Source: Trematomus loennbergii (taxonomy: Eukaryota > Chordata > Actinopteri > Perciformes > Nototheniidae). Taken from it: a stretch of DNA of 64,000 bases. The stretch is from positions 124,001 through 188,000 of the forward strand of contig JAAOOA010000533.1 of NCBI GenBank assembly GCA_012861695.1. Direction: 5' to 3'. A model generated the notes under the pieces. That model worked only from the letters and a program-made list of their open reading frames with translations, was not told the origin of the DNA and searched no databases. Made by a program: the position numbers and the translations under genes. Positions 1 to 11,187 of the stretch are shown in pieces (within the stretch, counting starts at the first letter, position 1; each line of letters starts with the position of its first letter).

Positions 1-395
1 GAAACCCGACACAATATTTCAGACAGATGTTCAAACAGACCCTGGATATGTTTGAGTTATCTTAACTGACCCTAACAAACGACATCTCGCTAAGTGGTCC
101 TACCACGCTGGTTATCAACTCAGTAAATCAACCAGGGTTTCACAAACATGGACAAGCGTACTGACAGCGCAGCGTCATACTTCATGATTGAATAGTAAAC
201 TATCATGTTAGACAAATATGAAGACGTTCAACTTTTAACATCCATGACTTAAACACTTTATCCAGGATAAAAGCCACACAGTTGCACCTGCAAGGTGAAT
301 ATAGAACAGCTGGTAAAAAAAAAACTACCAAGTGTTTGAATGCATTCATTAACAGTTTTATGATATCACTGCCTGTCTACTCACAGACTCTCTTC
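1..395 (-). repeat. Partial dispersed repeats (families B and A)
   Basis: Bases 1-34 match the end of a repeat seen in the same orientation at 46.75-46.79 kb (family B). From about position 95 the sequence matches the inner part of the MITE family A also found at 14.7, 22.1-22.8, 46.9-49.1 and 53.0-53.7 kb; shared landmarks are the segment around 'gacaagcgtactgacagcgc' and the 'tttatccagga' block. The copy is diverged and lacks both terminal repeats, so it is an old fragment. No coding potential is evident. Confidence 0.7.
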
Positions 396-633
396 AGATC
401 TACTCACAGACTCTCTTCAGGTGAGAAGGAAACTCTGCTCATTTCTTCCTCTTCAGTCCTGAGTCTGCCTGCATCTGATCTGAGGACGCCTTACCACCAT
501 AGACTGTATATATAAAGCTTCACACCCTTAGAAATCCAGAGAGTAAAAACACGTCAGAGTCACGTGGAAACCGGCCTTACAGGTTGTAGCTGTCAGCCTG
601 CCAGACCTCACCTCCCTGATTCAGACTATTAAG
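395..633. other. Unassigned spacer with family-B end
   Basis: There is a short imperfect tandem duplication of 'tctactcacagactctcttcag' type at about 375-420. A copy of the recurrent motif CATAGACTGTATATATAA lies near 503-520. The right edge (about 592-633) matches the flank of family B at 46.55-46.58 kb and ends in CTATTAAG, directly against the hAT terminus at 634. No gene is supported. Confidence 0.5.
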
Positions 634-2000
634 CAGTGGCGGCCGGCCCATAGGGGCGCTAGGGGCGCCGCCCCCCCCCCTCTTCCCACATTAAACATTT
701 AAATTAAAAAAATATGTATTTAAAAAATATATTATTATATATTTTTTTTTTTAATAAACAAGGTAAATATTATATAATTGGTATCAGTAAAATGTATAAT
801 CTACAATAAAATCTCGTTTAAAATTGTGTTACGATGTCTAAAGTTACTGATAAGTCGCATGTTTCCTGCCTGGCCTTGCCCGTGTATCATTACCCTCTCT
901 CGTCTGGGCGCTAGCACAGCGCCCAGATGAGAGGGCAGCAAGTGCAGCAGAAGCCAACTGTTGCTATCTTTAAACTATGCCGCCGAAACATAATTTCAGC
1001 CAATCAGCGTCGTCAAATCTGATGGTCACAGGGCGCCTACGTCAGCGCCCGGTGCAGTCTGTGAGTTGTTTGGACTCGTATCCAAGGAGACAAAACATGA
1101 AGCTCTCATACACTCTGGAAGCTATCATTAGCAGCTAATGAAAACTCAGTTTTTGACTGAAAAAATTATTGATGATCCATAATTCCATTTTGGATCACAT
1201 TGGATTAACCTATGGATTAACCTTCAGCGCGTTTTTCTCATTTTTGATCAGAATAACAGCAAAAGGTGAGCATATCTCCATGTTTTGCTACCTAAAGCTA
1301 CGTTGTGTGATGTCTGTATTTGCTTCCCCTGTCGCGAGTTGTGATCGCTCAGTGATGATACTTATATTTCTAGAATATGTGGAATCTCAGTTTGTTAGCT
1401 AAGCTTGTGTGTGCATATCCGATAAGTATATCGATTGATTGATACCTAGAGTGCGTTAGCATTTTTTCGCTCAGGGCTCATTTAGACGCTTCTTGTGAGA
1501 CTTGTGTTTTGTTTCGGTAAACATGGTTCATATCATCAGTTACAGTAGCTGCGTTTCTTCCCGTTAAATGAGTAGGACACATGAATAGTTTATTACATTT
1601 TAAGAAGCCCTGAGACACAGTTTCGTGAGAAAAAAAACGGGGGGAAAAAGCCCCTTAACAGGTTAAATGGGAATTAAATCATTTTAAGTAATTTTGAGTG
1701 TTCCCAAAGCCCTGGTGTTCTGCAGTTTGTGTGGGCCTACTGTACTGTTACACAGTTTATGCTGCAGAAACTATGTCCAGGACAAGGTGTTTGGAAGTTT
1801 TGGAAGATTCATAGCTAACCACACTGAAGATTATGGAGGTATTGATCAGTCTTCTCATATTTTTAAGCCCCCCCCCCCCCTCTAACATCACCAGAAGTCA
1901 TAATTTAAGGGGTCTTTTCTCAAAAATGTTTACCGCCCTAGTATTGTTTGGTCACCATTTCCACAGCCCAACCTAAAATATTTTCCACCAGCCGCCACTG
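634..2000. mobile_element. Non-autonomous hAT-like element (CAGTGGCGGC termini)
   Basis: The left end reads CAGTGGCGGCCGG and the right end CCAGCCGCCACTG, an inverted terminal repeat of at least 10 bp beginning CAGTG as in many hAT elements. A second copy of the right-hand end lies in reverse orientation at 14022-14110. The flanking 8-mers (CTATTAAG left, GTGAGTAC right) do not match, so this copy has probably recombined since insertion. The interior has a GC-rich stretch at 890-1060 (promoter-like) and no transposase. The C-runs at 661-680 and 1867-1880 are prone to sequencing error. Confidence 0.65.
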
Positions 2001-2247
2001 GTGAGTACCATGAATTGATGCCTCGGATATGAGTCTGTCGGCCTGGTTCTTCGGGGCACTCTACAGCTCAGTGCTGATATGGATCAGAGTCGGAGCCCCC
2101 CTTCTCCCGGTAAATTGAATTTACCCAGTGGTGTTGAACGATGATGGAGCCTCCCATCCCAAAAAAAAGCGTACCTTTCAATCGATTTTAATCGATTTCA
2201 ATCTGCTTGTGTCTCCACAGGCTTGACTGATTGACTTCCATTCCAAG

Positions 2248-2649
2248 ATGCTGTCCGAATTCCCGCTGTGTCGCCTGCAATACCACGCTCTCCCGAGGCA
2301 CTTGGTGGTCAGGCACCTAGTCCTCAATAAAGATCGCAACATTCTCCTACGCATGTCAAATGGAAGAATTAACATTCGCTTGGAGCCCTGCTCTGTTGTT
2401 GGTTGTTCATACCATGGCACCAGGCTGGACCGGCATATCAATTGTGACCACCCGGAGCTCAGCCAAAAAGAAGCAGACTTGGTACTGCAAGAACTGAAAC
2501 GCAAGACGGGGCTTAAAATGCTGAAGGAGCTCCGGGAGATAGACCCCCCAGTACAAATGATAACGACACTGGATGTCGAAGATGGTGCTCATGGTGCTGG
2601 GGGGCAAGACACGCACACAGCCCCTATGAGGCATCTGAACAGCGTGTAA
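2248..2649 (+). CDS. Small C2H2-like ORF (133 aa), transposon-type
   Basis: An uninterrupted 133-codon ORF follows a plausible splice acceptor (tgtgtctccacag, ending near 2220), with stops in all frames between acceptor and ATG, which fits a 5' UTR exon. A zinc-finger-like spacing is visible in the middle (CSVVGC followed by RLDRHINCDH; C-x4-C...H-x4-H), then a charged, helix-prone tail. A polyadenylation signal (AATAAA) lies about 25 bp past the stop. The last 14 or so codons are inside the long inverted repeat that starts at 2603, so the native C-terminus may have been replaced. Proteins of this look are common in fish mobile DNA. I cannot name the family and assign no function. Confidence 0.45.
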   Translation: MLSEFPLCRLQYHALPRHLVVRHLVLNKDRNILLRMSNGRINIRLEPCSVVGCSYHGTRLDRHINCDHPELSQKEADLVLQELKRKTGLKMLKELREIDPPVQMITTLDVEDGAHGAGGQDTHTAPMRHLNSV

Positions 2650-3356
2650 ATTGTACATTGCAAACATTTTGACAATAAAGCTAATCTTTTGTACTGTGCT
2701 TTTGTTTCTCTCTTTTATTTTCCAGTCAAGACAGGCAACATTACAATAGTGTACAGTATGGCAATATAATAACAATAAACTGTGCCAGGTGTGTTGTATG
2801 CACAGTAAATAGGCTCAGCAGCAAACCCACCTTTATTATTTATATATATCTTCCTGAGACCCACTGCATCCGTCTGCCATAAACACTATGGAAACATACA
2901 TGTTAGTTTCGGCCCATAGTGGACTCCATTTTGTGTTGTGTAAAATGGGGGGGGAATTAAAAGTTAGCAAATCCCCATGTCCTCCTCAGAGGATAATCAT
3001 AAAAACATTTAGTTTTAGGTCAAATAATATTTAAAATGATATAAATTATCATATTTGTGTATGTGCCCCTGCCATTCCTCCACAAGGTTGCAACATTGAT
3101 GATAAATAAATGACAAATAAAGCTTTGCCAGTTTATAACCGATGAAACATGATGGTATCAGAATAATCACTTACATGTGATGTATAGGATGCTACACAGG
3201 TCACTAAAGATAAAGTGTCAGGAGAAATAAGCAAGATACAGGATCTGTTTAATCGCCATGTAGGTTCTCTTTATTGCACTCTCAAGACATAACAGTAAAT
3301 AGAAGTTCACATTTTGAATGTAAATAAAATAGAAGTTGTACATGTAAGTTAACATT
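2603..3356 (+). repeat. Left arm of a 7.9-kb-wide long inverted repeat
   Basis: This 754-bp segment is repeated in reverse complement at 10460-11187 with few differences; shared landmarks are the AATAAA-containing end, the 'cctcctcagagg' block and the run of G (C on the other copy) near 2945 and 10840. The left boundary is sharp at GGCAAGACAC, the right boundary at AACATT. The arms enclose about 7.1 kb of unrelated repeats. The right arm has been cut at its inner edge by an LTR. Confidence 0.85.
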
Positions 3357-3566
3357 ATCAATATAAAATATAGTGTCAGTTGTATCAAGACTATATAATA
3401 ACAGTAATAACAATAATATAAATAAACTGTCCCAGGTGTAGGGATAGGCTCAGCAGCATACACACCTTAGTGCAAAGTTGTGTGTCAGTATTAATAAAAA
3501 CAATACAAAATGAACTGTCCCAGGTGTAGGGATAGGCTCAGCAGCAGACATTGTTAACAGTGGCAA

Positions 3567-5278
<1,712 letters not shown>

Positions 5279-5576
5279 AACTGCTTTCAAAACAAACTAC
5301 TCTCCGTTGGTGCGCTGGGTTTATGTACCGAGCAAATAAAATGGCGGCTCTACAAAACATTTCAGAGTTTTACGGGCGCGGTTTGCAATTCGCCCAGCCA
5401 ATCAGAACTGGGGCACTTTTTTCCCCAAGGAAAGTACGATCTCTCAGCAGACACTAAAAATGGGGGTAAAAGTTCCCGAGATGAAGTGCTCTTTTTGGTG
5501 TGAACGCGACATAAGGGGTACTAACGGAACTAAACGCGAAAAATACGGTGAAAAGTACTCCGGTGTGAACGCGGCT
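5279..5576. mobile_element. 5' flank and terminal region of the Myb-encoding element
   Basis: This stretch upstream of the Myb-like gene holds repeated phrases 'ggtgtgaacgcg' (about 5500 and 5553) typical of a transposon end. It abuts family D directly: at 5577 the sequence becomes the D repeat, which in other copies is preceded by 'ttctcattgagt'. The element therefore appears to have inserted into a D copy. The matching left terminus was not found, so the insertion is incomplete or rearranged. Confidence 0.45.
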
Positions 5577-6490
5577 ATTGAGTATAAACATCTCCAAATG
5601 TCATCACATAAACACAATACATGTTACTAATCCTTACAGTGTAAGTGTAAGGCTTACACTTACACTTACAGTCATTGCTTTCTGACGGACTTGACCCTTT
5701 TACTCTTCAGGTTGCATATAGAAAATTAGTAGCATTCTACTCATAGACTGTATATATAAAGATTAGACTGCCTTTCTTGGGCGGTGTCCGTCAGACGAAA
5801 AACGTAGAGCCAATCAGGAACTGAGAATTTAGTCCAACTTCCTTTTCAATCAAACTCACTTCCTTTTCAATCATACTCTCTCACACTCATAACTATTCTT
5901 ATGCACACACCCTATCATTCTGTTTATACACATACCTATAGTCATTCACATGAACTATTATTACCTCTTATATAAGCTATTATTCTGCCTTTCATTCACT
6001 GCTATTCTGTTTTACATATATGACTATTGTTATTAACATGAAATACTATTCCCTCTTATATAGGTTATTATTCTGTCTTACATACATTGTTTACCGATTA
6101 CACACATACTACTATCCTCTTTCACATACACTATTATAATGTACTATTAGATTATAGTTGTTTGTGAAAGACGATAGTGGTGTGTGTACGAGAGTATGAT
6201 GGTGCGTTTAAGAGATGTTGTTTTTGTGTGTGAGAGAGAATAGTTATTTATGTATGATAGTATGATAGGAAATGAAGGAAGGAATGACAGTATGTTAAAG
6301 ACAGCCTCTCACTGCACCACACGCCTCCCACACACTAAACTATTCACACACACACTAAACTCTTCACACACTGCACACACACACTCAACTCTGCACACAC
6401 ACACTCAACTCTTCACACACACAGTAAACTCTTGAAACACACACTAAACTCTTCAGTAAACTCTGAACTGTCTATACTACTGTATTAACA
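5577..6490 (+). repeat. Dispersed repeat family D, copy 1
   Basis: Homologous to 53690-54540 and 59280-60160. Shared blocks include 'catcacataaacacaatac', 'ggcggtgtccgtcagacg' and the Y-rich 'cactcataactattcttatg' region. At 5742-5761 it carries a 20-bp insertion starting CATAGACTGTATATATAA, flanked by ATTCTACT and a diverged second copy, absent from copy 3. The 3' part (6325-6465) is a local degenerate array of CACACACTAAACTCTTCA units. No ORF of note. Confidence 0.8.
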
Positions 6491-6699
6491 ACGTGTCACG
6501 TGTTCTGAATTGACCAATCAGAATCGAGTATTCAACTAGCCGTGTAACAATGTAAGTTGTTAGTAGCCTTAAGGGCCTACACAGTTATTGTGCTATACCA
6601 CATTGCCTTTCACTGGATGTATAATGAGCTGCACTAAACTACATTAGCATTTAAAATACATAGCCATTCTTTTGTGGTTATTTTGGTGAAAGCAACTCA

Positions 6700-6830
6700 A
6701 AAGTAATATAACATTTATTATTTTATATTATTTAACCTTTATTTAACCAGATAAAAGCATTGAGATAAAATCTCATTTTCAATGCTGACCTGGCCAAGAA
6801 GGCAGCAACGTTACACAGAACACAGAACAC
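6700..6830. repeat. Short dispersed repeat with 'ttatttaaccag...cctggccaagaaggcagc' motif
   Basis: The phrase pair 'tttatttaaccagataaaag' and 'tgacctggccaagaaggcag' is a sequence I recognise as widespread in teleost genomes. Only one copy is in the window and I cannot assign it to a named family. The next 170 bp hold nothing recognisable. Confidence 0.4.
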
Positions 6831-7001
6831 AGACATATGAAATACAGAGAACACAACTAAGAAAACAAAAGAGGAAAAAGCAGTCACTACATTGTGCACA
6901 TTAGGACAGTAAGAAAGGTGCTACTTATTACTGCAAGAGCAGCTGGTAGTGTGACAAAAGTAGTGTGACTCATTACATTTCAGAGACCGTAATATTGTTA
7001 T

Positions 7002-7448
7002 TTATAAAACGGACAAGCCAAATCAAGCAATCTGATTGGTTCTTAGCCGTGGTATACTGAGCGTATACCACGGGTAGAATTGTAAGTTACTTTTCACAAC
7101 AAGTCAGTATCCCTCCGCGTCTGAGATAAACAGTATACAGTTGGCCCGAAAAGCAAACTGCCTGCAGTTTGCTTTTCAAACTGGAACAAGAAAGCAGCGG
7201 AGAAGTAACGGGGCAGAAACCCTCCTTTTTACGCAGCGGTCCAGACATAGACATCAAACGGCAAAACATATTCAGTGTGCAGTTCCTTTGGCATTAGGGC
7301 AGGGATATCTAGATACTTTCCAAGGTTTGACATAATTAATTGTGCTACTTTTAAAGCAAGCAACAATGTTTTCAAATCTGTAATCAAAAAGGTCCGCAAA
7401 AACGCTATCGACCAATCAGATTGCTTGATTTGACTTGTCCGTTTATAA
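7002..7448. mobile_element. MITE-like foldback element with 38-bp terminal inverted repeats
   Basis: The left end (7002-7041) contains 'aagcaatctgattggt' and the right end (7410-7448) its inverse 'accaatcagattgcttgatt', giving about 38 bp of near-perfect inverted termini around a 370-bp core. A smaller palindrome 'ccgtggtata...tataccacgg' sits at 7048-7075. Similar 'ccgtggtatat' termini occur widely in fish non-autonomous elements. No coding capacity beyond short ORFs. Confidence 0.65.
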
Positions 7449-7495
7449 ATATATTTACATTTCTTCCGTTACGAAACAAACTTACAAAGCATAAC

Positions 7496-7919
7496 ATGGA
7501 CACATTTAAGATTAACTTCGACCTCCGGGGTGGTCTTACTATGGAGGAGTGGCTTGAGGAGGAGTGCCTATCTCCAGAACAAAAGCCCCCTGCTAAACGA
7601 AGACATGCAGAGCTACGTGAAGAGCAGGTAGACCAACTGGAAAAGTATCACCATTCAAAAGCTTTCTGATGCGGGTCTTGAAACAAAGCAGAGAAATTAT
7701 GACCGTTAGTGGCCACAGGTGCAAAAGCTCTCTCCAGAGCTACTGGAAGCCGAATCTCGGGGACCGGAGAAAGTGGAGCAATATTCTCTCCACGCCAAAC
7801 AACAGCCTAGAACAACCTCAGCCTATACAAGTGACCACGTAAGCCATGCTGCTGATGCTGGACAGGTTTTCAGTGGGGGCACAATAAACGGCAACATACA
7901 CATGAATGTAAATAAATAG
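7496..7919 (+). pseudogene. Small acidic/coiled ORF, frameshifted, between foldback elements
   Basis: The reading begins MDTFKINFDLRGGLTMEEW and runs 57 codons to a TGA at 7667. A one-base shift near 7655 keeps an open frame ([16 protein letters not shown]), broken once by a TAG, which then continues to QVFSGGTINGNIHMNVNK and a TAA at 7917-7919. One frameshift plus one stop therefore explain a product of roughly 140 aa. The first half is acidic and helix-prone. It lies between two foldback elements and is probably a transposon accessory gene. I do not recognise the family and claim no function. Confidence 0.4.
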
Positions 7920-8099
7920 CGAAATAATGGATCAACGCTCTCTGTCTAATATGTTCGCTAGCTGTTGTTAGTGTTGTTGCATAGCAACCACCTCGCACTA
8001 TGTTTCGTGCAGAAGGCAACAGAGGGACTATTTTATTTTGAACATCATTATTTACTAATAAAAACTATTTAAATTAGAGTGTGTATTTTTCTTTCATAT

Positions 8100-8285
8100 T
8101 GCCACACTTGGTAACCGTTTTATAAAAGCAATAGCTCACTTCAGGCCGTGATATATGCTCATTATATCACAGCTAAGGGGGTTGTCGACCCTCCGCTTCG
8201 CGTCGGGCCGAACCACGCCCCTTAGCTGTGATATAATGAGCATATACCACGGCCTGTCGTGAGCTATTGCTTAAGTAACTTATTA
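8100..8285. mobile_element. Foldback terminus with about 55-bp inverted arms
   Basis: Arms at about 8125-8180 and 8217-8273 are near-perfect inverses: 'agcaatagctcac', 'ggccgtgatatatgctcatt' and 'atatcacagctaagggg' on the left answer 'ccccttagctgtgatata', 'atgagcatataccacggcc' and 'gtgagctattgct' on the right. The 36-bp loop is GC-rich. It can form a long cruciform and probably marks the end of the element holding the ORF at 7496-7919. Confidence 0.75.
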
Positions 8286-8343
8286 CTTAAAAGAGACAGT
8301 AATAAGTAATATGTACTGTATTACATTTAACTTGCCCAACACT

Positions 8344-8583
8344 GGACAGGACACATGTTTCTTGATGCTGATTCTAAACATCTGTCTGAAATATTATGTA
8401 GGGATTCTCTCTGAGTGAAAGCAGAATGGGTTTAGAAAGATTTCCATGTACTGTTGTCAGTGTTTCAGGCAGAATGAGTTGCAGTCTGATTGTTGTCTGA
8501 GTTCTCGTCATCAGAGAAAAATGCAGGGCGTGTCAGAACCGGTCTAACAAGTCGTGACTGATTTGATCTAACTCTTAATAGCA
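8344..8583 (+). repeat. Dispersed repeat family B, copy 2
   Basis: About 240 bp shared with 13791-14021 (same strand) and 46555-46817 (reverse). Landmarks are 'cacatgtttcttgatgctga', 'gtttagaaagatttccatgt' and 'gcgtgtcagaaccggtctaa'. It ends at CTTAATAG, immediately followed by CAGTGGCGG, the hAT terminus also seen at 634. Confidence 0.8.
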
Positions 8584-8586
8584 GTG

Positions 8587-9106
8587 GCGGTGTATCACTC
8601 TCTTACTGCCTGTTGTCTCCACCAGTAATGCTACTAGATTAGAAATACTCTTTTGATCATATAAACAGTTAGTTTGTATAAGTTAGTTTGTGTTTTAGTT
8701 GTCAAACCTGTTGCTGCTCTTTTATTCTGAAAACCGCAGCCGGAAGTGATCTTGTTTACACTTTTTGTAGCACGTAAATTTAACAAAATTATCAATAAAA
8801 TCTTATTTTTGTCCAATTGAATACATCCTCATTAGTATTTGTTAAATATTTTGTATAAAGGAAATAGAGTTTGTGAACTTTTCGGGAAAGAAAGACAAAA
8901 ATCCCAGAAGTCTATTAGCTGTTCCTTCAAAATAAAAGAATACATAACATACAACTAGGAATTTAGGCAGTTTAGCACTCTCTTACTGCCTGTTGTTTCC
9001 ACCAGTAATGCTACTACATTATAAAAACTCTTTTTGATCATAAAAACACTTAGTTTGAATGTGTAAATTGGTGTTTTAGATATCAAACCTGTTGCTGCTC
9101 TTTCAG
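8587..9106 (+). repeat. Copy of the prex2 5'-flank tandem unit (family C)
   Basis: About 1.35 units nearly identical to 17575-18083 next to prex2. The landmark 'caaacctgttgctgctctt' recurs at about 8701 and 9083 (382-bp spacing). The match stops abruptly at 9106, where the GC-rich retroelement segment begins; the prex2-proximal copy continues into 'attctgaaatccacacccgg'. This indicates a duplication later truncated by insertion. Confidence 0.85.
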
Positions 9107-10213
9107 ACCTCCGTAGCTGCCACGTGCGCTCGGACGGTGGCTCGGTGCGCCCCACGGGATGGACGCGGACGACGCTCGCCTTTTCCACGGCTTTTCGGCT
9201 CTGGGGGACTGCAAGCCTTCCGTGGGGCCGGTACGCGACCGTGCCGGGTTGGTTCGGGACATGCGGCTGCATGTCCGGCCAGCGACTGACGGCCGCCGAG
9301 ATCAGCTAGCCACGTATGCTAACGGCTAGCAGCTGGCAACAGCTAACAACGGCTAGCCACAGCAGCTAGCGGCTGACATCCGGCTGTTTTTTTATTTTAT
9401 TTTTGTTTTTTTGTGGTGCCGGAGAGGGGGTTCGATCAAGTCTGGTCGGCCTCGCGTGGATCCTCGCTATTTCGCCCACTTGTTTTGTTCGTGGACGGGA
9501 CGACCATTTTTGAGCTTTTTCTGGTGTCTGAGAGGAGGTTCGCCATGTCTGGTCGGCCTTGTGTGGACCCTCTCGCTGTTTTCACCACCTCGACGGCGGT
9601 TTCGGACATCACACAGTGGCGCGCTTCTGGACCCCGTCTCGCCTCTTCCCTCGCCACGGCGGTTCCGGACGTCGCCCATGCCTTCATCGGCCCGTGGGTG
9701 GCGCGCTTCGGGACCCTGCCTGGCCTCGCCTCTTCCCTCGCCTCGGCGGTTCCGGACGTCGCCCATGCCTTCATCGGCCCGTGGGTGGCGCGCTTCGGGA
9801 CCCTGCCTGGCCTCACCTCTAACCGCGGCTCACGGTTCGCCTCGACGGCGCCCCGTCTGGCCTCTCCCCTGTCCACGGCTCCTTCCTCCCGGGGACGCGG
9901 CTCCTTCCTCCCGAGGACTTCGTGCCCGCCGCCGCTGTACCTTCGCCTGCGGCCGGGCAGCGCTCCTCCCTGCTGGGGACCACCGGGTTTTTCGCGCCCG
10001 TCCCCTGGTCTCGACACAGCGACCCTGCTTTCTGCGGCCCCCTGACGACGGCCCATTCCGGCCCGCCACCCGCCCTCCGGTGGGGATGCCCTCGCCTTCG
10101 TTGGGGCCCCTACCCTCTCCTGCGGCCCCGTTCCATGGCCCGCCCTCCTCGGCCCCTGTGGTGCTTCCTCCCGTCGCGAGGATTGTGTCCATGGTTGAAT
10201 TCTGGGGGGCTTG
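9107..10213 (+). mobile_element. GC-rich internal remnant of an LTR retroelement (5' truncated)
   Basis: This segment is much more GC-rich than its surroundings and runs directly into the LTR at 10214. A G-rich polypurine-like tract (attctggggggct) abuts that LTR, as expected at the 3' end of a retroelement interior. It contains an 87-bp (29-codon) tandem duplication at 9638-9724 and 9725-9811, with diverged partial units before and after. ORFs of 210 and 279 codons overlap here in two frames but look like compositional artefacts. No gag, protease, RT or integrase motif is visible. The 'gctagc' microrepeats at 9305-9375 resemble spacer. Confidence 0.5.
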
Positions 10214-10459
10214 TGTAGTGATCACTGATTCATACACTGGGGTTACATAATCCAATCATGGAACTACAGGTTGGGGGTATTGTTTCCGCACGGACACATG
10301 TGTTGACGGTACCTACTGTGTACCTACTGTGTGTTCCCCCTTTCACTTTCTCTTCTCTTCTGCGGCTTCGACCCGACAGCACGTCAGTTTCTGCTCTCCA
10401 ATAAAGTGAGATTTGCACCTTCGATGCACCGCCTCCGTCTCCGTTCTCTCGGCACTACA
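10214..10459 (+). mobile_element. LTR (246 bp), probable 3' LTR
   Basis: It begins TGTAGTG and ends CACTACA, a perfect 7-bp inverted terminus of TG...CA type. An AATAAA signal near 10400 and a downstream T/G/C-rich tail fit an R-U5 organisation. The G-run upstream is a candidate polypurine tract. No 5' partner LTR is in the window. The LTR joins the inner edge of the long inverted-repeat arm at base 10460, which it probably truncated. Confidence 0.7.
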
Positions 10460-11187
10460 ATGTTAACTTACATGTACAACTTCTATTTTATTTACATTCA
10501 AAATGTGAACTTCTATTTACTGTTATGTCTTGAGAGTGCAATAAAGAGAACCTACATGGCGATTAAACAGATCCTGTATCTTGCTTATTTCTCCTGACAC
10601 TTTATCTTTAGTGACCTGTGTAGCATCCTATACATCACATGTAAGTGATTATTCTGATACCATCATGTTTCATCGGTTATTTATTTATCATCAATGTTGC
10701 AACCTTGTGGAGGAATGGCAGGGGCACATACACAAATATGATAATTGATATCATTTAAAATATTATTTGACCTAAAACTAAATGTTTTTATGATTGTCCT
10801 CTGAGGAGGACATGGGGATTTGCAAACTTTTAATTCCCCCCCCATTTCACACAACACAAAATGGAGTCCACTATGGGCCGAAACTAACATGTAGGTTTCC
10901 ATAGTGTTTATGGCAGACGGATGCAGTGGGTCTCAGGAAGATATATATATATAATAAAGGTGGGTTTGCTGCTGAGCCTATTTACTGTGCATACAACACA
11001 CCTGGCACAGTTTATTGTTATTATATTGCCACACTGTACACTATTGTAATGTTGCCTGTCTTGACTGGAAAATAAAAGAGAGAAACAAAAGCACTGTACA
11101 AAAGATCAGCTTTATTGTCAAAATGTTTACAATGTACAATTTACACGCTGTTCAGATGCCTCATAAGGGCTGTGCGCGTGTCTTGCC
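10460..11187 (-). repeat. Right arm of the long inverted repeat
   Basis: Reverse complement of 2603-3356 over about 728 bp, with scattered substitutions and small indels. The outer edge ends at GTCTTGCC, where a CATAGACTG element begins; the inner edge is cut by the LTR. Confidence 0.85.

Noticed and set aside
9411..10250. 279-codon ORF in the GC-rich segment
   Set aside because: Overlapping ORFs exist in other frames and on the opposite strand because of high GC; no motif was recognised, so it is kept only as a part of a retroelement remnant.
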